Assembly (NCBI RefSeq): GCF_947500765.1
Contig: NZ_CANMTH010000005.1
Location: 186,001-250,000, forward strand
Length of the DNA stretch: 64,000 nt
Source of the DNA: an uncultured Formosa sp.
GTDB lineage: Bacteria; Bacteroidota; Bacteroidia; Flavobacteriales; Flavobacteriaceae
Reading direction: 5' to 3'
Shown here: positions 1 through 9,842 of the stretch, piece after piece
How the letters are laid out: every line of letters starts with the position of its first letter
Numbering within the stretch: position 1 is the first letter of the stretch
Program-made: the position numbers and the translations under genes
Notes under the pieces: model-generated
Seen by the model: the letters and a program-made list of their open reading frames with translations, nothing else
Database searches by the model: none
Told to the model about the DNA's origin: nothing

Positions 1-384
1 AAATACGGAGAAGCTTTTTGTATTGCGTATACCGATGCTAAAAATGCTAAGGTAGAAATGAATATCCTAGACAGTAGAAATGGTATAGCTAATAATCTGC
101 TAGCTAAAATAAATGGCACAGGTCACAATGTTGTGATTAAAACCGAGTCTCCAGAATTTATTCCATCTACTATGGCTATTAAATTATCTGTATGGGAAGG
201 TTATGGGAATTTCGATGAAAATGCTAGAATGCATGCTACAAATATCAAACTAGACAATCAAACTTCAACAGAAATAATCACGTTTAAAGGGACTGAAAAA
301 GTTGATATAAAAACGAAAGGCAAAGTACGTAAAGCTACAGAATCAGAAAACTTGGTAAATGATAGTAATCGTTTAAAACGATAA
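1..384 (+). CDS. C-terminal part of a probable right-handed beta-helix protein (5' truncated by window edge)
   Basis: The ORF track starts at the ATG at 58, but the same frame is open back to base 1 (KYGEAFCIAYTDAKNAKVEM...), so this is the 3' end of a longer gene cut by the window. The visible 127 residues are beta-rich. A segment (LLAKINGTGHNVVIKT) resembles LAEINGSGHHITIRN in the beta-helix protein at 22775-24787, and the following 'NIKL' coil also matches in position. I therefore infer a parallel beta-helix protein of the polysaccharide lyase or glycosidase type. It ends in a lysine-rich tail and has no SGNH domain, unlike its apparent relative. About 120 bp separate it from the next lyase gene, so co-transcription is plausible. 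The function cannot be assigned from this fragment. Confidence 0.55.
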   Translation, partial: KYGEAFCIAYTDAKNAKVEMNILDSRNGIANNLLAKINGTGHNVVIKTESPEFIPSTMAIKLSVWEGYGNFDENARMHATNIKLDNQTSTEIITFKGTEKVDIKTKGKVRKATESENLVNDSNRLKR

Positions 385-507
385 AATGAAGACACCAAAC
401 GTCATCAAAACCTAATTTATATTGCGTTCTTACTTTAATCCGTTAGAACATAAAGGTTAGAGTGAGAACATGCTGAATTATTCAACGGGATACCTAAAAT
501 TAAAATA

Positions 508-3500
508 ATGAGAATAGATTTTCACAGGATGACCATCCTAAAACATGTGCTAACCTTAGTAATGCTATGGTTTGTAGGGATTGTTCATGCACAGCAATTA
601 AATCAAATAGGAAGTTCTGATTTTTCCGATTGGAAAGGAATTTCTAAAGTGAAGAAAGAGGTTGCTACAGTGAAATCTAAAGACACCATTTCTTATACGT
701 ATTCTAATCAAAACCGAATTTATTTTCCAGGAATTAGTAGACCTTTTGAAGGTGATGCTGCAGATTGGACAAAGTACAAGGCACTGACATTCGAGGTGTA
801 TTTTAAACAGGAAACTACCGCAAAAATAAGTGCTGTTTTTAAAGTGGATTCTTTGGATTACGGCGATTTAAATCCAATAAATAAAGCAGAAATTGAGTTG
901 GTCGGGAAAGGTTGGCATACTGTTTACATGCCCTGGGAGGTTTTCGATGTTGATGCTGGGCAACGTACGGCAACACTTTTTGCAGTGAAACACCTATTAA
1001 TTTCTGTAGATTCTGAAACAAATAGCACCTATCAAATTAAAAACATTCAGTTAACTAAGGGAAAAACAACCTTTTTAGAAGCCGAAATTCAAGGGAAATC
1101 AGCTGAAGCTGGGAGTCAAGTACTCTATGAATTTCAAGTAGGTAATACCACAGATAAAGCACAAGCAGTCGAACTTCTTATAGAAACCATAGGTTGGGAG
1201 TCTATGAAAGGGTATATAGAACCTAGTCAGTTACAATTGGCTCCGGGAGAAATAAAAACCTGTACACTAACAGTAGATCTGCCTTCTCATTTACCTGAGG
1301 GCATTCGTGAAAATCAAGTTATTAAAGCCATTGCGAATGGGGAAGGAGCGTCTGTAGCAACTCTTGAATTTAAAACGGCAGTACGTATACCTTTTCCTAA
1401 TATCGTGTTTACAGCGTCTGGATGGGATCAAGTACGAGAAAAAGCAAAAAAATACGATTGGGCACAAGAAGGATTACAAGATTATATTAGAAAAGCTGAC
1501 CGTTGGAAAGTACCAGATGGCGCCGATTTTTCAAAAGAAACGGAACGTCCTTTAGGGCAATCTGTTTTTAGTACGGATGGACATGAGATTTACAATTGTG
1601 CTATTGCCTATCAGCTTACAGGAAATGAAGATTATGCTGCAAAATGTATAAAATTATTACGCCGATTAATCGATCCCAAAACAGGATACCCTGCCACTTT
1701 AGTCGGAGGAAGTAATTCTTTTGTTGGTGAAGGTAAATTTTGGCAAGCCGTAGGTAGAATGTATGATTTAATTAGAACAAGTCCGCAACTAACCGAATTA
1801 GATAAAAAAAGAACAGAAGAAACCTTCAGGCTTTTTGTGACTCAAACCTTGAAAGGAAATACCAAGGGTGCCATTAGTAACTGGAATGTTGCCGAAATTA
1901 CAGCAGCAATGTATTGTGCTTTGAATCTACAGGATTGGCATCTTATAGACCAGTTATTAAATGGACCAACAGGAATTTATAAACACCTTGAACATGGTAT
2001 TATGAGTGACGGTTGGTGGTACGAATGTGCTGTGGGATATAATACTTGGGTGGCTACAGAGTTTTCTGAAATTGCCCTTGCCTTAGAACCTTGGGGTATT
2101 AATTTTAAGGATCGCACATTTCCTATAGGAACAACCAAGCACTTCTCATTATTATCAAGTAGAAGACAAGGCGGGATTATGGGTATGGAATTCGAAAAAT
2201 GGGGAAAGATTGAGCGCAATAATGTAGGAATAAAAGACATGTGGGATGCTTCTATTCCATTTATGGATTTCCGGGGTGTACTTTTGGCAGTAAATGACGC
2301 CGTTGAAGATAAACTTTCAGGGAAATCTTACGAGTTAGCGTATTATTTATACAGAGATCCAGAATATGCCGCAATTATTAATCGCGATAACAAGCGAGAC
2401 TTATTGTACGGTGTGCCTGATCTTCCGGAAGTGACTTCAGAGCAAATGAGTGTATCGGCTTATGCCGATAATATGGGAATTGTGCAATTGCGATCTCAAA
2501 CAGAAGATAGACCACAAAACGAACAAATTCAGGCGGCTTTACATTATGGCTCTCATGGTGGATATCATGGACATTTCGATCGTACAAACTTGGTGCATAT
2601 GAGCCGTTACGGACGTAGTTTTTATGGAACTTTAATGTTTTGGTATGGTTACGGTAGTTATTTATATAAGTTTTGGAAACAAACATCTGTGAATAAAAAT
2701 ATGGTTGTAGTCGATCAGAAAATGCAACAACCGGTAGAAAACTCTAGACTCTTATTTCATTCTGGAGAAATGATGCAAGCGACTGCTATAGAAACCAATT
2801 CTAAATGGAGTCATCCGCCATATGGCGGGATACCAAATTCGAAGCAAACTTTTGCAGAAAAAATGTGGGAAGAAGGACGTACAATAGCATTACCTAAAAC
2901 ACAACCTGAATTTGGAGAAGTTACAGAATACACCGAGCCTGTTTTACAACGTAGGGCTATGATTGTATTAGACGATTATATTGTAATGGCAGATTACTTA
3001 AAAGGTAAACAAGAACACGAATTCGATTGGATGTTCCAAGCGAAAGGCTTCAAGGGAATAACGGCAGATAAAGCTGAGTTTTCTCACCATACCAATCAAA
3101 TGAATTCTAATCCAATTGGAAGTGCTCAATTTATTACCGACTGTAATTGGTATGATGTTGAAGGCACCTCTAGAACTCAATTCGAAATGTGTTGGGGAGA
3201 AGGTTGCGATAACGAAGGTGTGCGTTTGCCAAATAGTGTAGACGGTCCATTAAAAATAGATGTGTTTAATGCTTGGCCAAAACAATCTCAAGTGATGATT
3301 GGTACATCTACAGAAAGTTTTTACGTCAACAAAAAATTATGGTACACAGCACGCGCCGACAATCAAGAAATTTTGAATGATAGTACAGGCGCTTGGATTT
3401 TAGGCAGTAAGTCTATAAAATTAGAAATAACAGGAAAAAAGAAGCTAGAACTGACAACAAAAACACCTGGTAAGATTAGAAACAATACTATTTTTTGGGG

Positions 3501-4035
3501 AGATGCAAAAGTTGTTCTTAAGGATGGTTCAGAAGTATATCTGTCTGATTTACCTGTGAAATATGAGAATGTTTTAATGCCAGATCAAAAAGGTAAAGAT
3601 TATTATGGTGGACCGATTAAAATTGGAGGAGAGCCTGTGGCACAGGCAACACCTGGAATGCCAATAAATAATAAAGAATTGGCAAAAATTACTATCGATT
3701 TAAGTGGTCTAGACGTGGAAAGGTTTGAAGCTAAAATAGGAGGTGATTTTCCATTGGGAGATGAAACGTCACGTTTAAAATCTATGGCGGTAAGAACTAA
3801 AGGAAAATCGGCAAGATACCTTGCTGTAATAGAACCTTACGAAAATCAATCTGTTATAAAATCGGTAGAAGCTAAAAATGAAAATGAACTCACTGTAACA
3901 CTAACCGATGGACGTGTGCAGCAAGTTACACTTGAGGCTATGGAGTACGATAATGGAAAAATTCAAGTTACGGTAAAAGAGTTTAAAAATGGAAGTTTGA
4001 TTAGAAGTGAAACAACACTGCATGATAAAAAATAG
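508..4035 (+). CDS. Large multidomain heparinase II/III-fold polysaccharide lyase
   Basis: The 1175-residue protein is probably periplasmic or surface exposed. It starts with a Sec signal peptide ending in VHA-QQ; a second Met at residue 8 is an alternative start. Residues about 30-190 look like a CBM-type beta-sandwich, 190-290 an Ig-like domain, 300-650 an alpha/alpha toroid, and 680-900 a heparinase II/III beta-sandwich with the His-rich stretch HYGSHGGYHGHFDRTNLVHM. It is clearly paralogous to the 832-residue protein at 20215, which has GTHGGWHGHLDRTG at the same place and a matching C-terminal domain (KNENELTVTL against KNENELTVYL). Enzymes with this fold cleave uronate-containing chains by beta-elimination; the exact substrate is unknown. 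It precedes GH43 and GH39 genes on the same strand. No type IX secretion tail is visible. Confidence 0.85.
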   Translation: MRIDFHRMTILKHVLTLVMLWFVGIVHAQQLNQIGSSDFSDWKGISKVKKEVATVKSKDTISYTYSNQNRIYFPGISRPFEGDAADWTKYKALTFEVYFKQETTAKISAVFKVDSLDYGDLNPINKAEIELVGKGWHTVYMPWEVFDVDAGQRTATLFAVKHLLISVDSETNSTYQIKNIQLTKGKTTFLEAEIQGKSAEAGSQVLYEFQVGNTTDKAQAVELLIETIGWESMKGYIEPSQLQLAPGEIKTCTLTVDLPSHLPEGIRENQVIKAIANGEGASVATLEFKTAVRIPFPNIVFTASGWDQVREKAKKYDWAQEGLQDYIRKADRWKVPDGADFSKETERPLGQSVFSTDGHEIYNCAIAYQLTGNEDYAAKCIKLLRRLIDPKTGYPATLVGGSNSFVGEGKFWQAVGRMYDLIRTSPQLTELDKKRTEETFRLFVTQTLKGNTKGAISNWNVAEITAAMYCALNLQDWHLIDQLLNGPTGIYKHLEHGIMSDGWWYECAVGYNTWVATEFSEIALALEPWGINFKDRTFPIGTTKHFSLLSSRRQGGIMGMEFEKWGKIERNNVGIKDMWDASIPFMDFRGVLLAVNDAVEDKLSGKSYELAYYLYRDPEYAAIINRDNKRDLLYGVPDLPEVTSEQMSVSAYADNMGIVQLRSQTEDRPQNEQIQAALHYGSHGGYHGHFDRTNLVHMSRYGRSFYGTLMFWYGYGSYLYKFWKQTSVNKNMVVVDQKMQQPVENSRLLFHSGEMMQATAIETNSKWSHPPYGGIPNSKQTFAEKMWEEGRTIALPKTQPEFGEVTEYTEPVLQRRAMIVLDDYIVMADYLKGKQEHEFDWMFQAKGFKGITADKAEFSHHTNQMNSNPIGSAQFITDCNWYDVEGTSRTQFEMCWGEGCDNEGVRLPNSVDGPLKIDVFNAWPKQSQVMIGTSTESFYVNKKLWYTARADNQEILNDSTGAWILGSKSIKLEITGKKKLELTTKTPGKIRNNTIFWGDAKVVLKDGSEVYLSDLPVKYENVLMPDQKGKDYYGGPIKIGGEPVAQATPGMPINNKELAKITIDLSGLDVERFEAKIGGDFPLGDETSRLKSMAVRTKGKSARYLAVIEPYENQSVIKSVEAKNENELTVTLTDGRVQQVTLEAMEYDNGKIQVTVKEFKNGSLIRSETTLHDKK

Positions 4036-4055
4036 TGTACATGTTTAGAATCTGT

Positions 4056-4126
4056 ATAATCATAGTTCTAATAGGGCTTAAAAATTTTAAAAGGGTTTTA
4101 AGTTAGGGTAAATGGATTATAATTTA
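4056..4126. promoter_or_regulatory. Two candidate regulator boxes upstream of the GH43-GH39 pair
   Basis: The stretch holds ATAATCATAGTTC (4056-4068; reverse complement GAACTATGATTAT) and TGGATTATAATTTA (4113-4126). Both resemble the box TGAACTATAATTTA found before other transcription units in the window. The second copy lies about 111 bp before the GH43 start, close to the 115 bp seen before the GH88 at 14943. The regulator is inferred to be the HTCS; this is not shown. Confidence 0.35.
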
Positions 4127-4223
4127 TAATAAAAAACCACTCAAACATTTATACTTGTAACATGTTTTACTTTCTGTAAAATATAAATGGTATCTCGTTT
4201 TTTGAATTTTAAATATAAAAAGC

Positions 4224-5582
4224 ATGAAAATAAAATTAGTAACAATAATCTGTGTAATGATTACAAGTTTAGGGTTTTCTCAAAATCCTGTTTTTACCAG
4301 TGTTTTTACTGCCGATCCATCTCCTCATGTATGGCCGGATGATCCCAATACACTTTGGGTATATACAAGTCATGACGAGCCTGGTTCTAATAACCATTAT
4401 GGTATGACGGGGTATCATGCTTTTTCTTCGACAGACATGGTAAATTGGACAGACCATGGGCGTATTTTACATTTAGAAAATGTAGCTTGGGCAGAGAGTC
4501 ATGCTTGGGCCATGGATGCAGCTTATTATAGAGGTCAATACTATTTAGTGTATTGCATGAAAGAAGCTGGAATTGGACTTTTTAGAACAGGCGTAGCACG
4601 TAGTGATACTCCAGAAGGACCATTTACCGACCTAGGGTATATTAAAGGAGTAGAATTTGGTCAAGATCCAGCTATTTTTATAGATGATGATGGTACACCA
4701 TATTTATATTGGGGACATGATAGAAAATGTTATGCAGCCGAGTTAAATGAAGACTTAATGTCTATTAAGCCAGAAACCTATATAGACTTAACACCTCAAT
4801 TAACCTATGTTTTTGAAGGGCCTTGGGTACATAAAAAAGATGGAAAATATTATCTGACTTATCCCGGTTTAACACCTAGACGTTGGCCAGAAAAAATGTT
4901 TTATGCTATAGCAGATAAACCATTAGGACCATATGAGTTTAAAGGTGTTTTTATAGATGATTTTGAAGGACAGAGCGGAACTAATCATGGAGGAACTGTA
5001 ACTTATAAAGGAAAAGATATGATGTTTTATCACAGTGCGTGGTTGTCTGGTGGTTTAAGTGAAACACGTTCGGTAATGGCCGATTATTTAAAATATGATA
5101 AAAAAGGAAATATCATTCCAATAGTGCCTTCAAAAAAAGGTTTAGGTAATGCAAAACGAACTAAAACAACCCTTAAGTTAGAAGCAGAAAATGGCTTTGC
5201 TGCTGGAGGAGAATTATATAATGTAATTGTAGATACTTGGATTAAGGGATATAGTGGTAAAGGTTATGTTACGAATTTTGACAATCCTTACGATCACGTT
5301 TCTATGTTAGCTCAGGTGGCAAAACCAGCAAAATATCGTTTTAAAGTTAGATATGCTTCACCAGACGGAGAATCCAATCACGATATTCTAATTAATAGCC
5401 ATAAATACAGTGAATTTAAGTTTCCGCAATCGGATACGTTCCGTGAAATAGACTTTGGTATTGTAGACTTAAAGGCCGGAGATAATTTAATACGTGTTTT
5501 TAGAAAAGATTGGAAACCATCAAAAGGTGAATTAGCAATCGATTATATAAAACTTGAACAAATTTTTGAAGATGAAAATTAA
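4224..5582 (+). CDS. GH43 glycoside hydrolase with C-terminal CBM6-like domain
   Basis: This is a secreted five-bladed beta-propeller glycosidase, 452 aa, with a signal peptide ending LGFSQ. The three GH43 catalytic acids are visible: Asp31 in ADPSPHV (general base), Asp148 in QDPAIF (pKa modulator) and Glu198 in FEGPW (acid). Residues about 315-450 (KLEAENG...IDYIKLEQ) form a CBM6/35-like carbohydrate-binding beta-sandwich. GH43 enzymes mostly remove xylose or arabinose from side chains or oligosaccharides; next to a GH39, beta-xylosidase activity is the most natural guess. It sits 188 bp after the lyase gene, behind two candidate operator boxes, and 30 bp before GH39, so the two hydrolases are probably co-transcribed. 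Confidence 0.9.
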   Translation: MKIKLVTIICVMITSLGFSQNPVFTSVFTADPSPHVWPDDPNTLWVYTSHDEPGSNNHYGMTGYHAFSSTDMVNWTDHGRILHLENVAWAESHAWAMDAAYYRGQYYLVYCMKEAGIGLFRTGVARSDTPEGPFTDLGYIKGVEFGQDPAIFIDDDGTPYLYWGHDRKCYAAELNEDLMSIKPETYIDLTPQLTYVFEGPWVHKKDGKYYLTYPGLTPRRWPEKMFYAIADKPLGPYEFKGVFIDDFEGQSGTNHGGTVTYKGKDMMFYHSAWLSGGLSETRSVMADYLKYDKKGNIIPIVPSKKGLGNAKRTKTTLKLEAENGFAAGGELYNVIVDTWIKGYSGKGYVTNFDNPYDHVSMLAQVAKPAKYRFKVRYASPDGESNHDILINSHKYSEFKFPQSDTFREIDFGIVDLKAGDNLIRVFRKDWKPSKGELAIDYIKLEQIFEDEN

Positions 5583-5612
5583 ATTTTTATACGACTAAAT
5601 AAAAATAATGAT

Positions 5613-7250
5613 ATGAAAAAAACAATACTGACAGGGCTATTAGCCTTAATTATACAACTTGGTTATTCTCAAGAAAAGGTTCTTGTTAAAGCAACAGCTC
5701 AAGGCGAAAAATTTGAGCATTTTTGGAGTAAAAGTGTTGGTGCTGGTCGTGCTAACGAAGGCTTACGTGCCGGATGGTTAGAACAACTAGAAATGGTACA
5801 AGAAGATTGTGGATTTGAATATGTGCGTTTTCATGGCATATTCCATGACGATATGTTTCCGGTATTTGAAAAAGATGGAAAAATTACATACAACTGGCAA
5901 TATATAGATGATTTATTTGACAGAATGTTAGATCTTAATGTAAAACCTTTTGTAGAATTAGCATTTTTTCCTTCTGCATTAGCAGCAGAAAATAGTAAAA
6001 CACAATTTTGGTGGAAAGCTAATATTACACCAGACGAATCTAAATTTGGAGAATGGCATAACTTGGTTAAAGCATTTACTCAGCATTGTGTAGATCGTTA
6101 TGGTATTGATGAAGTATTAACATGGTATTTTGAAGTTTGGAACGAACCAAATTTACACTATGGCTTTTTCGATGGTACAAAATCTCAGTATTTCGAATTG
6201 TATAAACAATCTGTAACAGCTGTAAGATCTGTAGATAATCGTTTTAAAGTTGGTGGACCCTCAAGTAGTAATTTTGTGGCAGACGGACGTTACGATGGAG
6301 AAGTTGAAAGTAGAAGTGGAGATCTTATAACATTTACAGCCGATAATATTAACGATTTAGAATGGAAAGGCGCATGGATAGAAGATTTCTTAGCGTATTG
6401 TAAAAAAGAAAAACTACCAGTAGATTTTGTGTCTACTCATCCATACCCTACAGACTATCCGTTTAACCCAACTACAGGAGCAGGAAAAGATTTTTCTCGT
6501 TTTGTAAATTCTACCAAAACAGACATGGAGTGGTTAAATAAAGTAATTAAGAAAAGTGCTTATCCAAATGCCGAAATTCATTTAACAGAGTGGAATACAA
6601 GTCCGAATAGTAGAGATGCTATGCACGACTTTTTACCACCTGCAGCGTATATTGCTAAAGTGAATTTAGATTGTATTGGACTAGCGAATTCTTTAGCATT
6701 TTGGACATTTACCGATATTTTTGAAGAAAAAGGAGGTGCAGAAAGTATCTTTCATGGTGGTTTCGGAATGATAAATTATCAAGGATTAGTAAAGCCATCT
6801 TACCATGCATACCGTATGTTACATCAATTAGGAGATGAAAAGCTTTTTAAAAATGATTACTTATTTGTCAGTAAAAAATCTACAGATGGTAAAGTTGTGG
6901 CGTTGGCTTATAATTATCCAGAAGATCACTACAAAGCGGTGCCGTCAAGTATTAAAAAAATCGAGAAATATGAAAATGGAAAACCACGCCAATTAGATTT
7001 TAGTATTTCAGATTTAAAACCTGGTACAATGTTTAAAATAGAGGTCTTAGATTCAAACAGTGGAAATATTTATAAATATTGGGAATCTATGGGGAAACCA
7101 GAACCACCAACTCGCGAGCAAATTAAAGTAATGAAGCAATATGCCGAAAATTTAAATACTGAATTAATTACTGCAAATACCAAAGGTGAAGTTAAAATTA
7201 AACGAGAATTAAGTCCTTGGAGTTTAGTTCTTATTGAACAAGTAAATTAA
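5613..7250 (+). CDS. GH39 glycoside hydrolase, probable beta-xylosidase
   Basis: The 545 aa protein has a signal peptide (MKKTILTGLLALIIQLGYSQ) and a TIM-barrel of clan GH-A. Glu178 in EVWNEPNL fits the acid/base and Glu326 in IHLTEWNTSP the nucleophile, both typical of GH39. A C-terminal beta-sandwich follows from about residue 420. Known GH39 members are beta-xylosidases, alpha-L-iduronidases and a few others. With GH43 and GH30 in the same locus, release of xylose from algal oligosaccharides is the leading inference, but iduronidase activity is also conceivable given the heparinase-type lyases. It is the last gene before a strong terminator and converges on nrdD. Confidence 0.9.
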   Translation: MKKTILTGLLALIIQLGYSQEKVLVKATAQGEKFEHFWSKSVGAGRANEGLRAGWLEQLEMVQEDCGFEYVRFHGIFHDDMFPVFEKDGKITYNWQYIDDLFDRMLDLNVKPFVELAFFPSALAAENSKTQFWWKANITPDESKFGEWHNLVKAFTQHCVDRYGIDEVLTWYFEVWNEPNLHYGFFDGTKSQYFELYKQSVTAVRSVDNRFKVGGPSSSNFVADGRYDGEVESRSGDLITFTADNINDLEWKGAWIEDFLAYCKKEKLPVDFVSTHPYPTDYPFNPTTGAGKDFSRFVNSTKTDMEWLNKVIKKSAYPNAEIHLTEWNTSPNSRDAMHDFLPPAAYIAKVNLDCIGLANSLAFWTFTDIFEEKGGAESIFHGGFGMINYQGLVKPSYHAYRMLHQLGDEKLFKNDYLFVSKKSTDGKVVALAYNYPEDHYKAVPSSIKKIEKYENGKPRQLDFSISDLKPGTMFKIEVLDSNSGNIYKYWESMGKPEPPTREQIKVMKQYAENLNTELITANTKGEVKIKRELSPWSLVLIEQVN

Positions 7251-7365
7251 TTGACACATCAGACTAAATTTACAGTAGTTTAAATTCTGGAATCTATTTG
7301 TCAGATTAGAAAAAAATAATACTGTAGTTTTTAAAAAATTATCAAGAATTATATTTTGCTATCAA

Positions 7366-7396
7366 AATAAGGCTGTCTTTTTAGACAGCCTTATTA
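7366..7396. terminator. Bidirectional rho-independent terminator between GH39 and nrdD
   Basis: A perfect 12-bp inverted repeat AATAAGGCTGTC / GACAGCCTTATT encloses a 6-nt loop. It lies between the converging GH39 (+) and nrdD (-) genes, with T- and A-rich flanks, so it can serve both strands. Confidence 0.8.
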
Positions 7397-7472
7397 GTTT
7401 ATAATATGTGGCGATACTATAAAGGCTCCTGTTTTATTTAATTTTAAAACGTTAATTATAAAAATACTTCTG

Positions 7473-9248
7473 TTAGTCTAAATGATAGAACCGTAATTCG
7501 GCTTCCTTTTGTCTCGCAGAGCTAAAGTTAGAAACACGTTTTAAATACCCAATAACTCGTGTACCATAATCGACGTCTGTAGAACCACAATTACTGCATT
7601 TTTGAAGCGTTTTTTTATCGATATTATTGCAACTATTACAAATGGTAATTTTTATATTAAAGCAAAAATAATTACATCCAGCCATTGCTGTGGCGTTAAT
7701 TAACTTTAAAAATCCATCTTTATTAGGTGCTTCTTCTAAATTTAAATGTAATGCAGAACCTCCATCTAAATATTTAATAATATCATCTCCATGCAATATA
7801 ATTTTATCTAGTGTATTTATCGAAGTATCTTCAACAGCATAGAAATAGGAATTATAACATTCTCGCGGGGAGAATAATCCCTCATCTTTATCCCATTTTG
7901 CATTTTTAACGCCTAAATTTTCGGCAGGGACAAACTCGGTATTAAACATATAACCAAACTCTTTTTTAGCGTCTTTATTAGCATCATAAATAATCTTAAG
8001 ATGTTTAGATACAAACGCTTTATAGGTATCGTTATTCTTTGCATTTATGCCAAGACTTTCTGCAGCTTCAACCATTCCATTAATTCCAATGGTTAAAAAT
8101 TGTTTTTCTAAAGCAATAAAACCCGAATTATAAGCAGGTAACATACCTGCACTTTTATATTCTTCAATTAAACTTCTATAGGCTACTTGATATTTTTGAA
8201 TTTTATGAATTACCGTTTTAAGATTGTATCCTTTTTGTACTAAGCGATTCATGTTTAAAGTAATTACATTAATAGATCCTGTAGATACGCCTCCTGCACC
8301 AAGGGAATAGCTAAAGGTATTATCACTAATTTCGTTTCTTAAACGACAACAAGATGCTAAGCTATCTGCACTTTCTGATTGATAGATAAAAAATGAGTTT
8401 CCTTGACTTAATTCGGAAGCACACATTTCAGCAAAATTATGGTCTACGGGTTTACCATTTTTTACCAACATTGCTGCTGTAACTACAGGGAATGTTAATA
8501 CTGCTTTTTCTCGTTCGGCATTAAACCACGTCATGAAAAATTGTTGTAATTTATTTAAGCTCTCGAGTTCTGGTTTACTCATATCTGGAAACACAAATTC
8601 GCCAAACAGACTTTCAAAATATTTTTCATCATATAAAGAGATGTTCCAAAAAACGGACTGATATCCTCTTGCTGCAGCTGGCTGATTTATAGCATATACA
8701 ACATGTTGCAAATGATTTTCAATCGTCTTATTATTAGTATTTAAATAATCGTTTCCAAAATCTTTACGCGCAAAATAATCAAAATACAATAAAAATTCTA
8801 CAGTTGCTAAAGCTCCTGCAAACTGCGAACTCACAGCAAAAACAAGATTAACAAATTCGCCACAAAAACTCTCCAAATGCTGTGGTGCTTTGCTTTCTCC
8901 TCCTAATTTTGTTAATCCATCAAATAAAAATGGGTACATGCTAATAGAGGCACAATAAGGTTTTAAAGACGTTTCGTCATGAATGTATATTTCATGAGAT
9001 TCTATTTGACGTACATATTCGTTAGCTAAATCATCACCAAATAATTCTGCTATTTTATTTTTAACCAACTGCCTGTTTACCTGAATATTAATGTCTTTAT
9101 TCAATTCAGCCTCCATCGTCGCTATATTTTTTGAAGACACATTAGCATTGGCATCCATTTTAGAGCCATCGGCTGCATTTGAAGCACTAATATAATTACT
9201 AATGAAATTGATTTTTTTATTTACCTGTTCTTGGGTTAATCTAATCAT
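7473..9248 (-). CDS. nrdD: Anaerobic (class III) ribonucleoside-triphosphate reductase, catalytic subunit
   Basis: NrdD reduces ribonucleotides to deoxyribonucleotides with a glycyl radical and works only without oxygen. The 591 aa protein carries the C-terminal zinc ribbon (CNSC...CSNC, about residues 540-557) and the glycyl-radical motif RVIGYL, with Gly567 as the probable radical site. It is shorter than the roughly 700 aa E. coli enzyme and lacks a recognisable N-terminal ATP-cone, so allosteric control by ATP/dATP at that site is probably absent. The stop codon lies next to the shared terminator, and nrdG lies 3 bp upstream on the same strand. The operon is headed by a cobalamin riboswitch. 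It is a housekeeping-type insertion in a carbohydrate locus. Confidence 0.95.
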   Translation of the reverse strand: MIRLTQEQVNKKINFISNYISASNAADGSKMDANANVSSKNIATMEAELNKDINIQVNRQLVKNKIAELFGDDLANEYVRQIESHEIYIHDETSLKPYCASISMYPFLFDGLTKLGGESKAPQHLESFCGEFVNLVFAVSSQFAGALATVEFLLYFDYFARKDFGNDYLNTNNKTIENHLQHVVYAINQPAAARGYQSVFWNISLYDEKYFESLFGEFVFPDMSKPELESLNKLQQFFMTWFNAEREKAVLTFPVVTAAMLVKNGKPVDHNFAEMCASELSQGNSFFIYQSESADSLASCCRLRNEISDNTFSYSLGAGGVSTGSINVITLNMNRLVQKGYNLKTVIHKIQKYQVAYRSLIEEYKSAGMLPAYNSGFIALEKQFLTIGINGMVEAAESLGINAKNNDTYKAFVSKHLKIIYDANKDAKKEFGYMFNTEFVPAENLGVKNAKWDKDEGLFSPRECYNSYFYAVEDTSINTLDKIILHGDDIIKYLDGGSALHLNLEEAPNKDGFLKLINATAMAGCNYFCFNIKITICNSCNNIDKKTLQKCSNCGSTDVDYGTRVIGYLKRVSNFSSARQKEAELRFYHLD

Positions 9249-9251
9249 AGC

Positions 9252-9704
9252 TTAATGGTTTTTGAAAAATAAATGATTTAATAACTTATTTGATTGTACG
9301 TGTATGAATTTTTGATTGGTAGATGCAATGTCTAATCCGCCTAGTTCTGAAATCCATCTACCGGTTTTAACCCAAGTAAGATGGTTTAATATCTTTTTAT
9401 TAATATGTTGTTCGCCACTATAAAGACATGTTTTATAACCCTCAGTTTTAGCTAAACACAAGTAATTAATAAGTTCTGTTTCGTGCCATTCTCCGCCCAT
9501 AAACAAGATACAGCTAGCAAAGCCTTTATATTTTTTTAAGAGACCTTTGAAAAATTCTGAAGTTAGTTTTTTTCCATGCTTTTCTTTCCATAGCATAGGA
9601 GAGTGACAGCCCTTACAATGTAGTTTACAGCCACAAATACTTAAACAAATACTAATTTCTCCAGGAACTTCCTGAAGTACAACTTGAATGTTTGTGTAAT
9701 ACAT
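9252..9704 (-). CDS. nrdG: Anaerobic ribonucleoside-triphosphate reductase activating protein (radical SAM)
   Basis: NrdG generates the glycyl radical on NrdD using a 4Fe-4S cluster and S-adenosylmethionine. The 150 aa protein shows the radical-SAM cluster motif C-x3-C-x2-C (Cys26, Cys30, Cys33 in CKLHCKGC), and its small size fits the family. It overlaps nothing and is 3 bp from nrdD, giving a tight nrdG-nrdD operon on the minus strand. About 138 bp separate its start from the end of the upstream cobalamin riboswitch, which probably represses both genes when B12 is plentiful. Confidence 0.93.
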   Translation of the reverse strand: MYYTNIQVVLQEVPGEISICLSICGCKLHCKGCHSPMLWKEKHGKKLTSEFFKGLLKKYKGFASCILFMGGEWHETELINYLCLAKTEGYKTCLYSGEQHINKKILNHLTWVKTGRWISELGGLDIASTNQKFIHVQSNKLLNHLFFKNH

Positions 9705-9842
9705 TCTCTCTTAAATTTATTCAATAAAACGACTGTTTACAGACCATTTTATCGATTGGTTAATCGTCAAAAAGCTAAGAGTATCTATAAAAAAGAATAT
9801 TCTATGCCAGTTACCTTTTTCCCGAAAGTTAGACATGGTTTT

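Noticed and set aside
1977-2240. Long antisense ORFs such as 1977-2240, 2378-2686, 10597-10854 and 47296-47565
   Set aside because: They are shadows of strongly supported genes on the other strand.
9717-9836. 39-codon ORF on the minus strand between the riboswitch and nrdG (MSNFREKGNW...)
   Set aside because: No family resemblance, no ribosome-site support and a chance length for this composition; it is kept only as a remote leader-peptide possibility.
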